A stretch of 64,000 nucleotides of DNA from positions 1 through 64,000 of the forward strand of contig JAEDCT010000006.1 of NCBI GenBank assembly GCA_016294035.1, written 5' to 3'. This document shows positions 12,444 to 21,265 of this stretch, one piece after another. Under the pieces are notes generated by a model that worked only from the letters and a program-made list of their open reading frames with translations, ran no database searches and was not told the origin of the DNA. Every line of letters begins with the position of its first letter. The stretch's first letter is position 1. The translations under genes were made by a program, and so were the position numbers. The stretch comes from Treponema sp. (GTDB lineage Bacteria > Spirochaetota > Spirochaetia > Treponematales > Treponemataceae).

Positions 12444-14099
12444 CTATTTGAGGTTGATCATACTCTTATCGTAATCAGTTGGTTCTTTATATCCCATAAG
12501 ATTCATAAGAGTTGCAGCCCAAGAAGAAATTCCCAAACCACTGTTGAGTTCAAGTTCATATTCACCTTTGTATTCCGGATCGTAGATGATACCTGGAACC
12601 GGGTTCAATGAGTGAGATGTCTTTGGCTTTGGCTCGCCGTTGGCATCCTTTGCTACAGAACCGTCTTTCTTGTGTTCGTACATATCATCACTGTTTCCGT
12701 GGTCAGCTGTCAAACACAAAATTCCACCAGCCTTTTCAATTGCAGCCTTAAGACGACCCAGCTGTAAATCCATTCCTTCCATAGAACAGCATACAGCGTT
12801 GAATACACCAGTGTGTCCAACCATATCTCCGTTAGGGTAGTTGAGGCGGATGTGGTCATATTTTCCGCTTTCAATAGCTTCAATAACCTTGTCTGTGATT
12901 TCTGCACATTTCATCCATGGGCGCTGTTCGAATGGAACAACATCACTAGGAATTTCCACATAAGTTTCAAGGTTCTTGTCGAATTCACCTGGGCGGTTTC
13001 CGTTGAAGAAGTATGTTACGTGACCGTACTTCTGTGTTTCAGAAATTGCCATCAGGTGTACACCAGACTTTGTAAGGTATTCACCCATTGTGCGGTCAAT
13101 TGAAGGTGGGTTTACAAGGAACTGAGCTGGCTTGTGGTTGTCGCCATCGTATTCCATCATGCCTGCGTATTCAACAGCCGGGCGGCGTACGCGGTCAAAG
13201 TGAGGGAAGTTGTCTTCTTCAAAGGCAGCAGTGATTTCAAGCGAACGGTCACCGCGGAAGTTAAAGAAGATTACAGAGTCGCCGTCAACGATTGGACCAA
13301 CTGGTTTTCCATCTTTTGCAATTACAAATTCGTGCATATCCTGATCCAAAAGACCAGCATTTTCAGAACGATAAGTATTGATAGCTTCTGTAGCACTAGC
13401 AAACTGACGACCATCAGCCAAAACATGAGCATGCCAGCCACGTTCAACCATAGACCAGTCAGCACCGTAGCGGTCCATTGTGATGTACATACGTCCACCG
13501 CCAGAAGCAATCTGGTAATCAACATCAGTAAATTCAGCAAGATATTTTTCAAGTGGTTCAAAATATTCCAAAGCAGAAGTTGGAGGAACATCACGACCGT
13601 CAAGCAAAGCATGAACGCGCAAAGTCTTTACACCCTCTTTGTGAGCCTGAGCAATCATAGCCTTAAGGTGGTCAATGTGAGAATGAACGTTACCGTCAGA
13701 AACCAATCCCATCAAGTGGAATGTAGAGTTTTTATCCTGAACATTCTTTACAAGCTTTTTCCAAGTAGCGCCTTCAAACATTGTGCCAGAAGAAATAGAT
13801 TCACCAACAAGCTTAGCACCCTGAGCAAAAACACGACCACAACCAATTGCATTGTGACCAACTTCAGAGTTACCCATATCGTCATCAGAAGGAAGACCTA
13901 CAGCAGTTCCGTGAGCCTTAAGCTGAGTGTGCGGACAGTTGGCTGTGAACCAGTCCAGGTACTTCATCTTGGAAGCCTTTACAGCGTCACCTTCTTCGTA
14001 TTTTCCATATCCAACGCCGTCCATGATTACGAGGACAACAGGACCACGACGACCTTTCCAGTTTGGATTTTTTTCCAAAGCATGCATTGTTTCTGCCAT
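12444..14099 (-). CDS. gpmI: 2,3-bisphosphoglycerate-independent phosphoglycerate mutase
   Basis: The 551-residue enzyme interconverts 3- and 2-phosphoglycerate in glycolysis. ATG 14099 (MAETMHALEK) is chosen because GGAGAAAT lies just upstream; the frame runs further back into a GC-rich repeat. D27 in VIMDGVGYG, S78 in DDDMGNSEVGHNAIG (phosphoserine nucleophile) and the C-terminal metal motif TADHGNSDDMY are all present. Length fits the family, slightly long. Two diverged 3' fragments of the gene lie 3.6 and 5 kb downstream, making its 3' end a recombination hot spot. A promoter is at 14238-14266 and terminators follow. Confidence 0.95.
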   Translation of the reverse strand: MAETMHALEKNPNWKGRRGPVVLVIMDGVGYGKYEEGDAVKASKMKYLDWFTANCPHTQLKAHGTAVGLPSDDDMGNSEVGHNAIGCGRVFAQGAKLVGESISSGTMFEGATWKKLVKNVQDKNSTFHLMGLVSDGNVHSHIDHLKAMIAQAHKEGVKTLRVHALLDGRDVPPTSALEYFEPLEKYLAEFTDVDYQIASGGGRMYITMDRYGADWSMVERGWHAHVLADGRQFASATEAINTYRSENAGLLDQDMHEFVIAKDGKPVGPIVDGDSVIFFNFRGDRSLEITAAFEEDNFPHFDRVRRPAVEYAGMMEYDGDNHKPAQFLVNPPSIDRTMGEYLTKSGVHLMAISETQKYGHVTYFFNGNRPGEFDKNLETYVEIPSDVVPFEQRPWMKCAEITDKVIEAIESGKYDHIRLNYPNGDMVGHTGVFNAVCCSMEGMDLQLGRLKAAIEKAGGILCLTADHGNSDDMYEHKKDGSVAKDANGEPKPKTSHSLNPVPGIIYDPEYKGEYELELNSGLGISSWAATLMNLMGYKEPTDYDKSMINLK

Positions 14100-14113
14100 T
14101 TTTATTTCTCCTA

Positions 14114-14193
14114 TGGGCGTTTCCCTGCTTCGCAGGGCCGGGCTTTTCGGGGTTCCGCTTTCGCTCCAATGCTTCGCATCGCTATGCGCCCCT
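14114..14193. repeat. GC-rich repeat inside the gpmI leader
   Basis: Between the gpmI promoter and its ribosome-binding site lies a GC-rich block with CCCTGC-TTC-GCAGGG and GCTTCGCATCGCTATGCGCC. It resembles interspersed intergenic repeats and would form hairpins in the mRNA leader. The remainder of 14200-14480 shows only the promoter. Confidence 0.45.
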
Positions 14194-14237
14194 ACAATCC
14201 CTAACGCTCTTAAAATGTACAAATTCTTTCAATCAAC

Positions 14238-14266
14238 AATATACAGAATTTTTTATGCTTTTACAA
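14238..14266 (-). promoter_or_regulatory. Promoter of gpmI
   Basis: On the minus strand TTGTAA (14266-14261) and TATATT (14243-14238) are spaced by 17 bases. Transcription would start near 14230, giving a leader of about 130 bases that contains the GC-rich repeat. Confidence 0.6.
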
Positions 14267-14480
14267 TTAAGAGATTAGGAGTTTCTGGGAAAAACACTAT
14301 CTGAATTTTGTAAGTTAAGGTTTCACCCATTTTAACGCTTACTGTTTCACAACTGTTATGGAACTTGTTTCTGGATGAATTCTTTTTTGGAACACACCAA
14401 AGTAATGGAAGAAACCAGTACAGGATTTTTGAAGGGGAATTGAAAGATAGTATTTTGTGAATTCAATTTCTGTTGTCTGC

Positions 14481-14522
14481 AAAAAAAATCCCTGCCGGTT
14501 TTTAGTTTTTTTTACAGCAGGG
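14481..14522 (-). terminator. Intrinsic terminator of the purF homologue
   Basis: On the minus strand CCCTGC and GCAGGG close a hairpin with a long A/T loop, followed by a T run (14489-14481). It lies 15 bases after the purF stop. Confidence 0.7.
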
Positions 14523-14536
14523 AAATGTTTTTGTTT

Positions 14537-15955
14537 TTATTCCTGGCCGTTCCAGCAGTATGTGCAGAGCTTGCAGTGGTCAAGTCCCGTTGAATCAAGC
14601 ATGTCATCAAGACGGTGGTATCTCAGGGTTGTGAAGTGCAGCATAGTCCTTATTGCTTCAACCATCTTTTCATATTTTGGGTTGTCCGGATCACAGTATT
14701 CCTTGAGAACTTCCTCGCTTACGTTTTCTCCCTCAAACTGTCTTACAACTCGTCGTGCAATCAAATCCATTTCTGATTTTGAACGGCTGAAGTTGAGGTA
14801 CTTGCATCCGAACATGATTGGTGGACATGCAGGTCTTACGTGAACTTCCTTTGCTCCGCTTTCATAGAGAAAGTCTGTTGTTTCCCTAAGCTGTGTTCCG
14901 CGGACAATTGAGTCATCAATTAGAAGAATGCTTTTTCCTGTAATGAGCTGCTGAACCGGGATGAGCTTCATGTGTGCAATGAGGTTTCTCTGGTTCTGGT
15001 TTGTAGGCATGAATGAGCGGGGCCATGTTGGAGTGTACTTGATGAAAGGCCTTGTGAAGGGGATTCCGCTTGCATTTGCATAGCCGACGGCATGGGCTGT
15101 TCCTGAGTCTGGAACTCCGGCAACACAGTCCGGCTTAATGTTGTTTTCTGCATCACGCTTTGCAAGATAGGCACCGCAGTTGTATCTCATCTGTTCAACG
15201 TTAACGCCTTCATAGCATGCTGTCGGATATCCGTAGTAGATCCAGAGAAAGGTACAAATCTTCATCTGTTTTCCTGCTTCCTGAATTATCTTTACATTAT
15301 CAGCCGTGACAAATACTATTTCTGCCGGGCCAAGTTCCCTGCAAGTCTTGTATCCAAGGTTGAGATATGCGTGACTTTCAAAACTAATGCAGTGTGCATC
15401 ATCCTTTTTTCCGATGATTACTGGAGTTCTTCCCATCTTGTCGCGGGCTGCATAGATTCCTTCCTTTGTCATGATGAGAATTGACATGGAACCCTTGATT
15501 TTTTCCTGCACAAATTTGATTCCGTCTGCAATGGAATTTTTCTGGTTTATGAGAGATACAATGAGCTCTGTCTGGTTTATTTCTCCGCCTGACATTTCAA
15601 GAAAGTGAGTGTGTCCGTCAGCAAGGATTTCCTTTACCAGATCGTCTTTGTTTGTCACGACTCCTACTGTTGTGATTGCAAATGACCCAAGGTGTGAGCT
15701 AACCAGAAGTGGCTGAGCCTCGTAGTCTGAAATGCATCCGATTCCAGTTTTTCCGTGCATTTCGTTAATGTCTGAATCAAATTTCGTCCTGAAAGGGGAG
15801 TTTGAAATGTTGTGAATTGAACGAACAAATGTTCCGTCCTCATTCAATACGGCAAGTCCACCTCTTCGTGTTCCAAGATGTGAGTGATAGTCAACACCAA
15901 AAAATAGATCCAGAGAACAGTCGCTTTTTGAAGCCACGCCAAAAAATCCGCCCAT
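14537..15955 (-). CDS. purF: Amidophosphoribosyltransferase homologue (PurF type) without the N-terminal cysteine
   Basis: PurF makes phosphoribosylamine from PRPP and glutamine, the first step of purine synthesis. The 472-residue frame starts at ATG 15955 behind GAGGAAAC; a longer frame exists but has no ribosome-binding site. The N-terminal Ntn domain reads MGGFFGVASK where usual enzymes have M-C-G-I, so the catalytic Cys1 is Gly. The PRPP motif SILLIDDSIVRGTQ is intact, and the C-terminus is Cys-rich (DHCKLCTYCWNGQE). I recall the same MGGFFG start in PurF-like proteins of other anaerobes, so this is probably a real subclass that uses ammonia or an altered donor, and not a sequencing fault. 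Confidence 0.85.
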   Translation of the reverse strand: MGGFFGVASKSDCSLDLFFGVDYHSHLGTRRGGLAVLNEDGTFVRSIHNISNSPFRTKFDSDINEMHGKTGIGCISDYEAQPLLVSSHLGSFAITTVGVVTNKDDLVKEILADGHTHFLEMSGGEINQTELIVSLINQKNSIADGIKFVQEKIKGSMSILIMTKEGIYAARDKMGRTPVIIGKKDDAHCISFESHAYLNLGYKTCRELGPAEIVFVTADNVKIIQEAGKQMKICTFLWIYYGYPTACYEGVNVEQMRYNCGAYLAKRDAENNIKPDCVAGVPDSGTAHAVGYANASGIPFTRPFIKYTPTWPRSFMPTNQNQRNLIAHMKLIPVQQLITGKSILLIDDSIVRGTQLRETTDFLYESGAKEVHVRPACPPIMFGCKYLNFSRSKSEMDLIARRVVRQFEGENVSEEVLKEYCDPDNPKYEKMVEAIRTMLHFTTLRYHRLDDMLDSTGLDHCKLCTYCWNGQE

Positions 15956-16063
15956 AGTTTCCTCTTGCAAAAAAAATTGTGAAAGTTGTTTGCCGCAAAA
16001 ATTTCTGACATTCGCGTCATCTTTCATTCAGCATACCATTTAACTATAACAGAAAACTTTTGT

Positions 16064-16096
16064 AAAAAAAAGACCTGCTCCAGTAACAGGGCAGGC
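16064..16096 (-). terminator. Terminator between the helicase and purF
   Basis: On the minus strand CCTGC and GCAGG flank a 12-base loop and are followed by C and seven T (16070-16064). The stem is short, so efficiency is uncertain. Confidence 0.5.
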
Positions 16097-16118
16097 ATGA
16101 GATAAAAAAAATATGTTT

Positions 16119-16190
16119 TTATAATTTCAATGTGAGTCCGATGCTTGCCATGATTGTCATGGTGAGCGCCAGCAGTTTTTTGATTTTCAT
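16119..16190 (-). CDS. Possible 23-residue hydrophobic peptide
   Basis: The minus strand has ATG 16190 with 23 codons, MKIKKLLALTMTIMASIGLT then LKL. Its K-rich start and hydrophobic core look like a signal or membrane peptide. It lies 24 bases after the helicase stop and before a terminator. No ribosome-binding site is visible, so chance is a real possibility. Confidence 0.2.
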   Translation of the reverse strand: MKIKKLLALTMTIMASIGLTLKL

Positions 16191-16213
16191 TTTATAATTT
16201 TGTCTATCACTTT

Positions 16214-18802
16214 TTAGTCTGCTTCGTAAATGGAATTGATCAGTCTGTAGATCATGTTGATCTTTTCCTTTGAAGCAGAATCCAGATTCAGGTCTTCAGC
16301 ATCATCCACCAGCTTTTCAAGTGATGCAAGACTTTCGTTAAGAGCCGTAGTGAATCCTCTTGAAACCTTGAACCAGTATGTTCCGTTACCATCTGTAAAA
16401 AGGCATACGAATCCCAGTTCTTTGGATGAGCTTTTGGCAACAGTTACTCTCATTATCCATTCCAGTGAATTGACTAGTTCACGGATTTTTCCTTCCTCGT
16501 GGATGTTGATGTTCATTTTTCTAGGCCATGTGTTTTCTTCAAGAGGTTCCAGGTTCAGAATCCTTGCAACCTTCAGAATGACTTCCATTTTTTCACCGTT
16601 GAAGAGCATGTAGTTTTTCTTGAGGCTGATTACTCCTCTCATTGGTGCTATCTGAGCCAGAAGTCCGTCTTCTATTTTTTTCTTGCAGACTGTCTTGAAC
16701 AGATTCCATGGCAGGACAACAAGTTTTTTCCCCTTGCTCTTTTCAACCTTGAAATCAATTCCTGAAATAGTGATTGAGTTTTCAAGTGCCTTCTGTTCCT
16801 TCTTGCTTTTCTTTTCGTTTTTCTTGTCCTTAAGTTCATTGAATGTTGAGTTTTCAATTTCATAGGACTGGAATACAGCCTTCTTTGAGCCTCTCATGCC
16901 CATGAGCTTTTTTTCAAGCCCCTTGTCCAGCTGTTCAAGGATTTTCCTGGTTAAAGGGGAAACGCTCATGGCAAATGTTCTTGATGTGCGGACGATTTCA
17001 CCTGCAACAATATAGGCTGGGTTTACCTTGAACATTGAGGATCCCGGATGAATGGAAATGTGGTCTGCAGTAAGACTCCTGTAGTTTTCTCTTCCTTCAC
17101 GGATGCACACAAACTGAATCATTCCGGATGCAATGCAGCACAGATAGTCATCCATGCTTCCGCCGTTTGTGATTGGAATCTGGAGTCTTTTTGAAACTAT
17201 TTCCTCAAGCTGTTCCTTGATGTTCTGGATTTCTGCAAGTACTCTCTCATCAAGGTAGTTTTTCTTGCAGAAGTGCTCCTTGTTTTTTTGTTCAATGTAT
17301 GTCTTGTAGAGCTTAACGTAGGTTACAAAGTCACCGTGCATATCTCTGAAGCAGTGGTGTGCAAGTCGTGCATCCATTTCTTCTCCAACAGGAAGCACAA
17401 ATGGTGACTGGGCACTGAGGAATGAAGCAGCAATGAGTACTTCCTCAAGAACTGAAGGATAATACATTATGCTTTCAATTATGATTCTTGATACTCTTGG
17501 TTCAAGGGGGAATTCAACCATCATCTTTCCGATGGAACTAAGTGTTCCGTCAGGTTCAATGGCCTTGAGCATTCTGAGAGTTTCAACGGCACTGAGAAGT
17601 CCTTCTTTTCCCGGTGGAGATATAAAGTCAAATTTTTCGAAGTCCGTTATTCCAAGTTCAGACATTCGCAATACAACTTCACTAAGATCTGTTCTGTAGA
17701 TTTCTTCCGTTGTGTATTCCTGGCGGGTGTCAAAGTCATTGCGCGTGTACAGTCTGTAGCAGGTTCCCTCGCAGGTTCGTCCGGCACGTCCTCTTCGCTG
17801 GTTGCAGCTTGCCCTTGAAACCGGTGTTTCGTTCAGGCTTGATGTGAATGTCTTTGGGTTGTAGAAATTCAGCTTGGCAAGTCCTGAGTCAATTACCGTA
17901 GTGATTCCGTTGATTGTGACTGATGTTTCTGCAATGTTGGTGCTTATGACGATTTTCTTTTTTCCGAATGGTGCAGAGTCGAATACTTTTTCCTGTTCTT
18001 CCTTTGGGAGTCTTCCGTAAAGTGGAACTATATGAATCTTGTTTTTGAATGATGAAGAGTAGAGCCTTTTCATGCAGTCCTTGATGATTTTTTCACCAGG
18101 CAGGAATACCAGTATGTCGCCGTCATCCTTGTTGTCAAGAACCCTGTCTATGGTCTGCTCGATTTTTGCAAGAAGTGCCTCGACTGCATTTTCACTTGCA
18201 GTGCTTGCCTGTATTGCCGGCGGGTCATAAACCATTGTTACAGGAAATGTCTGGGTCTCGATTGTGACGATGGGACAGTTTCCGAAATACTCGCTGAATT
18301 TCTGTGCATTCATTGTTGCGGAACTGACGATGACCTTGAAATCGCTTCTCACTGCAAGAACTCTTTTTAGAAGTCCAAGTACAAAGTCAATGTTAAGGCT
18401 TCTTTCATGGGCCTCGTCAACCATTACAACCGAATACTTGCTCATGTACGGGTCAAGCTTCATTTCCTGGAGCAGTATTCCGTCTGTCATGATCTTGATT
18501 TTTGTTGAAAGGTCAGTCTTGTCTTCAAATCGCATTTTGTATCCTACAAGTCCCGGATACTTTGTCTTGAGTTGCTTTGCAATGAATTCACTTACGCTGA
18601 GTGCCGCAATTCTTCGTGGCTGTGTTACGGCAATTACTCCTGTCTGTGAGTATCCAGCCTCATGGAGTATGACAGGCAGCTGTGTTGTCTTTCCTGATCC
18701 AGTGGGGCTTTGCACGACAATAACCTGGTTTTCCTTGAGTTTTTCAAGAATAAGGTTTTTCTGCTCATAAACTGGAAGTTTCTTGTAGTCAATAGATGGC
18801 AT
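16214..18802 (-). CDS. DEAH-box ATP-dependent RNA helicase, HrpA/HrpB type
   Basis: The 862-residue protein starts at ATG 18802 (MPSIDYKKLPVYEQK) behind AAGGAAAAC; a further upstream start lacks support. Motifs in order: SPTGSGKTTQLP (I), TQPRRIAA (Ia), VDEAHERS (II, DEAH), SSATMNAQKFS (III), STNIAETSVTI (V) and QRRGRAGRTCEGTCYRLYT (VI), then HA2/ratchet and OB-fold regions. The length suits HrpB-like proteins more than the 1300-residue HrpA. The C-terminal third has a Lys-rich insert (about 665-685). Such helicases process mRNA or ribosomal RNA; the substrate here is unknown. It has its own promoter at 18860-18888. Confidence 0.9.
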   Translation of the reverse strand: MPSIDYKKLPVYEQKNLILEKLKENQVIVVQSPTGSGKTTQLPVILHEAGYSQTGVIAVTQPRRIAALSVSEFIAKQLKTKYPGLVGYKMRFEDKTDLSTKIKIMTDGILLQEMKLDPYMSKYSVVMVDEAHERSLNIDFVLGLLKRVLAVRSDFKVIVSSATMNAQKFSEYFGNCPIVTIETQTFPVTMVYDPPAIQASTASENAVEALLAKIEQTIDRVLDNKDDGDILVFLPGEKIIKDCMKRLYSSSFKNKIHIVPLYGRLPKEEQEKVFDSAPFGKKKIVISTNIAETSVTINGITTVIDSGLAKLNFYNPKTFTSSLNETPVSRASCNQRRGRAGRTCEGTCYRLYTRNDFDTRQEYTTEEIYRTDLSEVVLRMSELGITDFEKFDFISPPGKEGLLSAVETLRMLKAIEPDGTLSSIGKMMVEFPLEPRVSRIIIESIMYYPSVLEEVLIAASFLSAQSPFVLPVGEEMDARLAHHCFRDMHGDFVTYVKLYKTYIEQKNKEHFCKKNYLDERVLAEIQNIKEQLEEIVSKRLQIPITNGGSMDDYLCCIASGMIQFVCIREGRENYRSLTADHISIHPGSSMFKVNPAYIVAGEIVRTSRTFAMSVSPLTRKILEQLDKGLEKKLMGMRGSKKAVFQSYEIENSTFNELKDKKNEKKSKKEQKALENSITISGIDFKVEKSKGKKLVVLPWNLFKTVCKKKIEDGLLAQIAPMRGVISLKKNYMLFNGEKMEVILKVARILNLEPLEENTWPRKMNINIHEEGKIRELVNSLEWIMRVTVAKSSSKELGFVCLFTDGNGTYWFKVSRGFTTALNESLASLEKLVDDAEDLNLDSASKEKINMIYRLINSIYEAD

Positions 18803-18859
18803 ATATGTTTTCCTTGAGTATAAGTTCAATTATTTTCAATAATAAATATCTCTGGTTTC

Positions 18860-18888
18860 ATAATATGATTTTTCATGATTTTCTTCAA
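18860..18888 (-). promoter_or_regulatory. Promoter of the DEAH helicase
   Basis: On the minus strand TTGAAG (18888-18883) and TATTAT (18865-18860) have a 17-base spacer. The start codon is about 50 bases downstream. Confidence 0.55.
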
Positions 18889-18980
18889 TTATTTGCACAT
18901 GCTCTTGGTTTTTGATTCCTGGGGCCAGGATTGTTCTGTCTGAAAAAAACAGAAATATTAAAAAATAATTGATTTACCCA

Positions 18981-19009
18981 TTGACTTTTTTTCTGCAGGT
19001 ATATATATT
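18981..19009 (+). promoter_or_regulatory. Promoter of tRNA-Leu
   Basis: TTGACT (18981-18986) and TATATT (19004-19009) have a 17-base spacer. The tRNA begins 25 bases further on. Confidence 0.75.
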
Positions 19010-19033
19010 ATCTTTACAACTTGCGAAAGCAAC

Positions 19034-19115
19034 GCGGGGATGGTGGAATTGGTAGACACGCTAGCTTGAGGTGCTAGTGGAGCGATCCGTGCCTGTTCAA
19101 GTCAGGTTCTCCGCA
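19034..19115 (+). tRNA. tRNA-Leu (anticodon GAG)
   Basis: The 82-nt sequence starts GCGGGGATGGTGGAATTGG and ends GGTTCTCCGCA. The acceptor stem GCGGGGA/TCTCCGC has one G-U pair. The anticodon stem CTAGC/GCTAG encloses TTGAGGT, giving GAG, which reads CUC and CUU. A long variable arm (GTGGAGCGATCCGT) confirms a class II tRNA. The T-loop is TTCAAGT. CCA is not encoded. Confidence 0.96.
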
Positions 19116-19119
19116 TCAG

Positions 19120-19152
19120 GAGCTGTTACATTTGTAGCAGCTCTTTTTTTTT
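19120..19152 (+). terminator. Terminator of tRNA-Leu
   Basis: GAGCTGTTAC and GTAGCAGCTC form a 10-bp stem with one G-U pair and an ATTT loop, followed by nine T. It lies 5 bases after the tRNA. Confidence 0.9.
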
Positions 19153-19178
19153 CAATTTTTTCAATTTCGGGCTTTTCT

Positions 19179-19925
19179 ATGATTGCTGTATTCGTAAACT
19201 GTATTGCCGTTATTGCCGGCTCTCTCATTGGTATTGTCATTGCAGGCAGATTTTCAAAAAACATGGAAAATGTGATTCAGTTTGGTGCAGGTATTGTTGT
19301 ACTTGTTCTTGGAATCAAGATGGCCTTTGAGTTTGAAAATATCATTTATTTTACTCTTGCAGTTATTCTTGGTGGAATCGCTGGAACTCTTCTGGATATT
19401 GACGGAAACATTTTCAAACTTGGAAAGCTTCTTGAAAGGCTTGTTGCAAAAAAAAATCAGAATGACGGGGCCAGTGGTGACGGTCTGGCAGAAAATCTTC
19501 AGGTAAAGTCAAAGTTTGCCTATGGATTTCTTAATTCCAGCGTGCTTTTTTGTGTTGGTGCAATGGCAATTCTTGGTTCATTCAAGGCAGGAATCGAGAA
19601 AGACTATTCAATTATTTTCACAAAAAGCATTCTTGACGGATTCATGGCTGTGTCATTTGCTGCTGCCATGGGAATAGGAACTGCCTTCAGTGCCATAATG
19701 ATTTTGCTTTACCAGGGGGCACTTACTTTGCTCAGCACTGTTGTGGAGCCCTACTGCAGCCAGGTTATGATCCGCGAGCTGACGGGATCCGGTGGAGCTT
19801 TGATCATGATGATTGGTCTTAACCTTACGGGACTTAAATCCATCAAGACTGCCAATTATCTCCCGGCCGTTTTGTTTACGGTTTTGTTTGTTCTTCTTGA
19901 TCCGTTTATAAAGGGGCTTTTCTGA
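19179..19925 (+). CDS. DUF554 family membrane protein
   Basis: The 248-residue protein starts at ATG 19179 (MIAVFVNCIAVIAGSLIGIV); a longer frame would run back through the terminator and tRNA. It has six to seven hydrophobic helices with Gly-rich turns (FGAGIVVLVLGIKMAFEF, SSVLFCVGAMAILGSFKAGI, GSGGALIMMIGLNLTGLKSI) and ends at GLF. This is the DUF554 (YdfK-type) integral membrane family, whose transport role is unproven. The ribosome-binding site is weak (CGGG), and transcription may come from read-through of the tRNA terminator. Confidence 0.88.
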   Translation: MIAVFVNCIAVIAGSLIGIVIAGRFSKNMENVIQFGAGIVVLVLGIKMAFEFENIIYFTLAVILGGIAGTLLDIDGNIFKLGKLLERLVAKKNQNDGASGDGLAENLQVKSKFAYGFLNSSVLFCVGAMAILGSFKAGIEKDYSIIFTKSILDGFMAVSFAAAMGIGTAFSAIMILLYQGALTLLSTVVEPYCSQVMIRELTGSGGALIMMIGLNLTGLKSIKTANYLPAVLFTVLFVLLDPFIKGLF

Positions 19926-19952
19926 TATTGCTTGCCGAGAATTTGCCATCAA

Positions 19953-19981
19953 TTGAATAAGCCTTGAATAAAGTGTATTAT
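19953..19981 (+). promoter_or_regulatory. Promoter of the suf-rlmI-miaA run
   Basis: TTGAAT (19953-19958) and TATTAT (19976-19981) have a 17-base spacer, about 20 bases before the sufS start. Confidence 0.5.
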
Positions 19982-20001
19982 TATGCTTGATTGAGGAATT
20001 T

Positions 20002-21243
20002 ATGGCCGTTTTAGAATATAGAAAAGACTTTAAGATATTTGATGATCCGCTGAATGCAGGACTTGTGTATTTGGATACTGCTGCTACTTCTCAGCGTCCT
20101 GAATGTGTTGTTCAGGCTCTTTCTGATTTTTACAGGAAAGACAATGCAAATCCATTGAGAGGTCTTTATGCCCTTAGTGTTCGAGCCACTGATGACTATG
20201 AAATGGCCAGGGCTACGGTTGGAAAATTCATTAATTCAAAATCTTCACAGGAAATAATCTTCACAAGAAATACAAGTGAAAGCCTGAATCTTGTTGCTTA
20301 TTCCTATGGCCTGGAAAATGTTCAGGAAGGGGATGAGATAGTAATTTCTGCAATGGAGCATCATTCCAATATCCTTCCATGGCAGATGGTTTGTCAGCAG
20401 AAGAAGGCATCTCTTGTCTGGCTTGAGTGTGATGAAAGCGGCGTGATCCCCGAAACTGAATGGAAATCTAAGATTGGGTCAAAGACAAAGATTGTTTCAA
20501 TTGCCCAGGTCAGCAATGTGTTTGGAATTACCAATCCTGTGAAACAGATTGCCGAATATGCTCATAAAGTCGGAAACTGCGGAAAGGGGGCTGTCGTTGT
20601 TTGTGATGGAGCCCAGAGCACTCCTCATTTTAAGGTTGATGTTCAGGATTTGAATGTGGATTTCTTTGCATTCTCCGGACATAAGGTTTGCGGTCCAATG
20701 GGAATCGGTGTTCTTTACGGCAAGAAGGAAATTCTTGAGATTATGAATCCATTCATGCGTGGCGGTGAAATGATCGAATACGTTACCCGTGAGTCTGCCA
20801 CATACGCAGAGATTCCACATAAATTTGAGGCAGGCACCGTAAATGCAGGCGGAGCAGTGGGACTTGCCAGGGCCCTTGAATACATACAGCAGGTTGGGCT
20901 TTCTGAAATCGAGAAGAGTGACAATCATCTTGCTTCACTCATAATGGAAGAACTTGCCGGCAATCCTTTTGTTCATGTTATAGGTCACAAGGATCCGGAA
21001 AAACACTGCGGCATTGTTACGTTTACTATTGATGGCGTGCATCCTCATGATATTGCATCAATTCTTGACAGTGAGAATGTTGCCATTCGTGCGGGGCATC
21101 ATTGTGCCCAGCCCTTGATGCAGAAACTTGGTGTTGGTTCAACTGCAAGAGCCAGCTGTTATTTTTACAATACGGAAGATGAAGCCCTGATTTTTGTTGA
21201 AAAGGTGAAGGGCATAAGAAAAGTTATGGGATACAAAGATTAG
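20002..21243 (+). CDS. sufS: Cysteine desulfurase SufS
   Basis: The 413-residue PLP enzyme releases sulfur from cysteine for Fe-S cluster assembly. ATG 20002 follows TTGAGG by 6 bases. Visible marks are YLDTAATSQRPE near the start, ISAMEHHSNILPWQ, the PLP lysine in FAFSGHKVCGPMGIGVLYG, and the persulfide-forming cysteine in AIRAGHHCAQPLM. Next downstream, after 22 bases, is its sulfur acceptor sufU, so the pair forms the SUF-U type system used by Firmicutes and many anaerobes. No sufBCD genes are in the window. Confidence 0.95.
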   Translation: MAVLEYRKDFKIFDDPLNAGLVYLDTAATSQRPECVVQALSDFYRKDNANPLRGLYALSVRATDDYEMARATVGKFINSKSSQEIIFTRNTSESLNLVAYSYGLENVQEGDEIVISAMEHHSNILPWQMVCQQKKASLVWLECDESGVIPETEWKSKIGSKTKIVSIAQVSNVFGITNPVKQIAEYAHKVGNCGKGAVVVCDGAQSTPHFKVDVQDLNVDFFAFSGHKVCGPMGIGVLYGKKEILEIMNPFMRGGEMIEYVTRESATYAEIPHKFEAGTVNAGGAVGLARALEYIQQVGLSEIEKSDNHLASLIMEELAGNPFVHVIGHKDPEKHCGIVTFTIDGVHPHDIASILDSENVAIRAGHHCAQPLMQKLGVGSTARASCYFYNTEDEALIFVEKVKGIRKVMGYKD

Positions 21244-21265
21244 CATCAGGGAGGCAAAATAAATC

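Noticed and set aside
12444..12750. gpmI remnants as functional short genes
   Set aside because: The frames at 7092-7402 and 8555-8853 lack the catalytic serine and most of the phosphatase domain and have no start signals.
13134..14204. 356-residue plus-strand frame opposite gpmI
   Set aside because: It is the antisense shadow of gpmI; it has no family features and no ribosome-binding site.
19071..19178. Upstream extension of the DUF554 frame
   Set aside because: It overlaps tRNA-Leu and its terminator. The membrane protein starts at ATG 19179.
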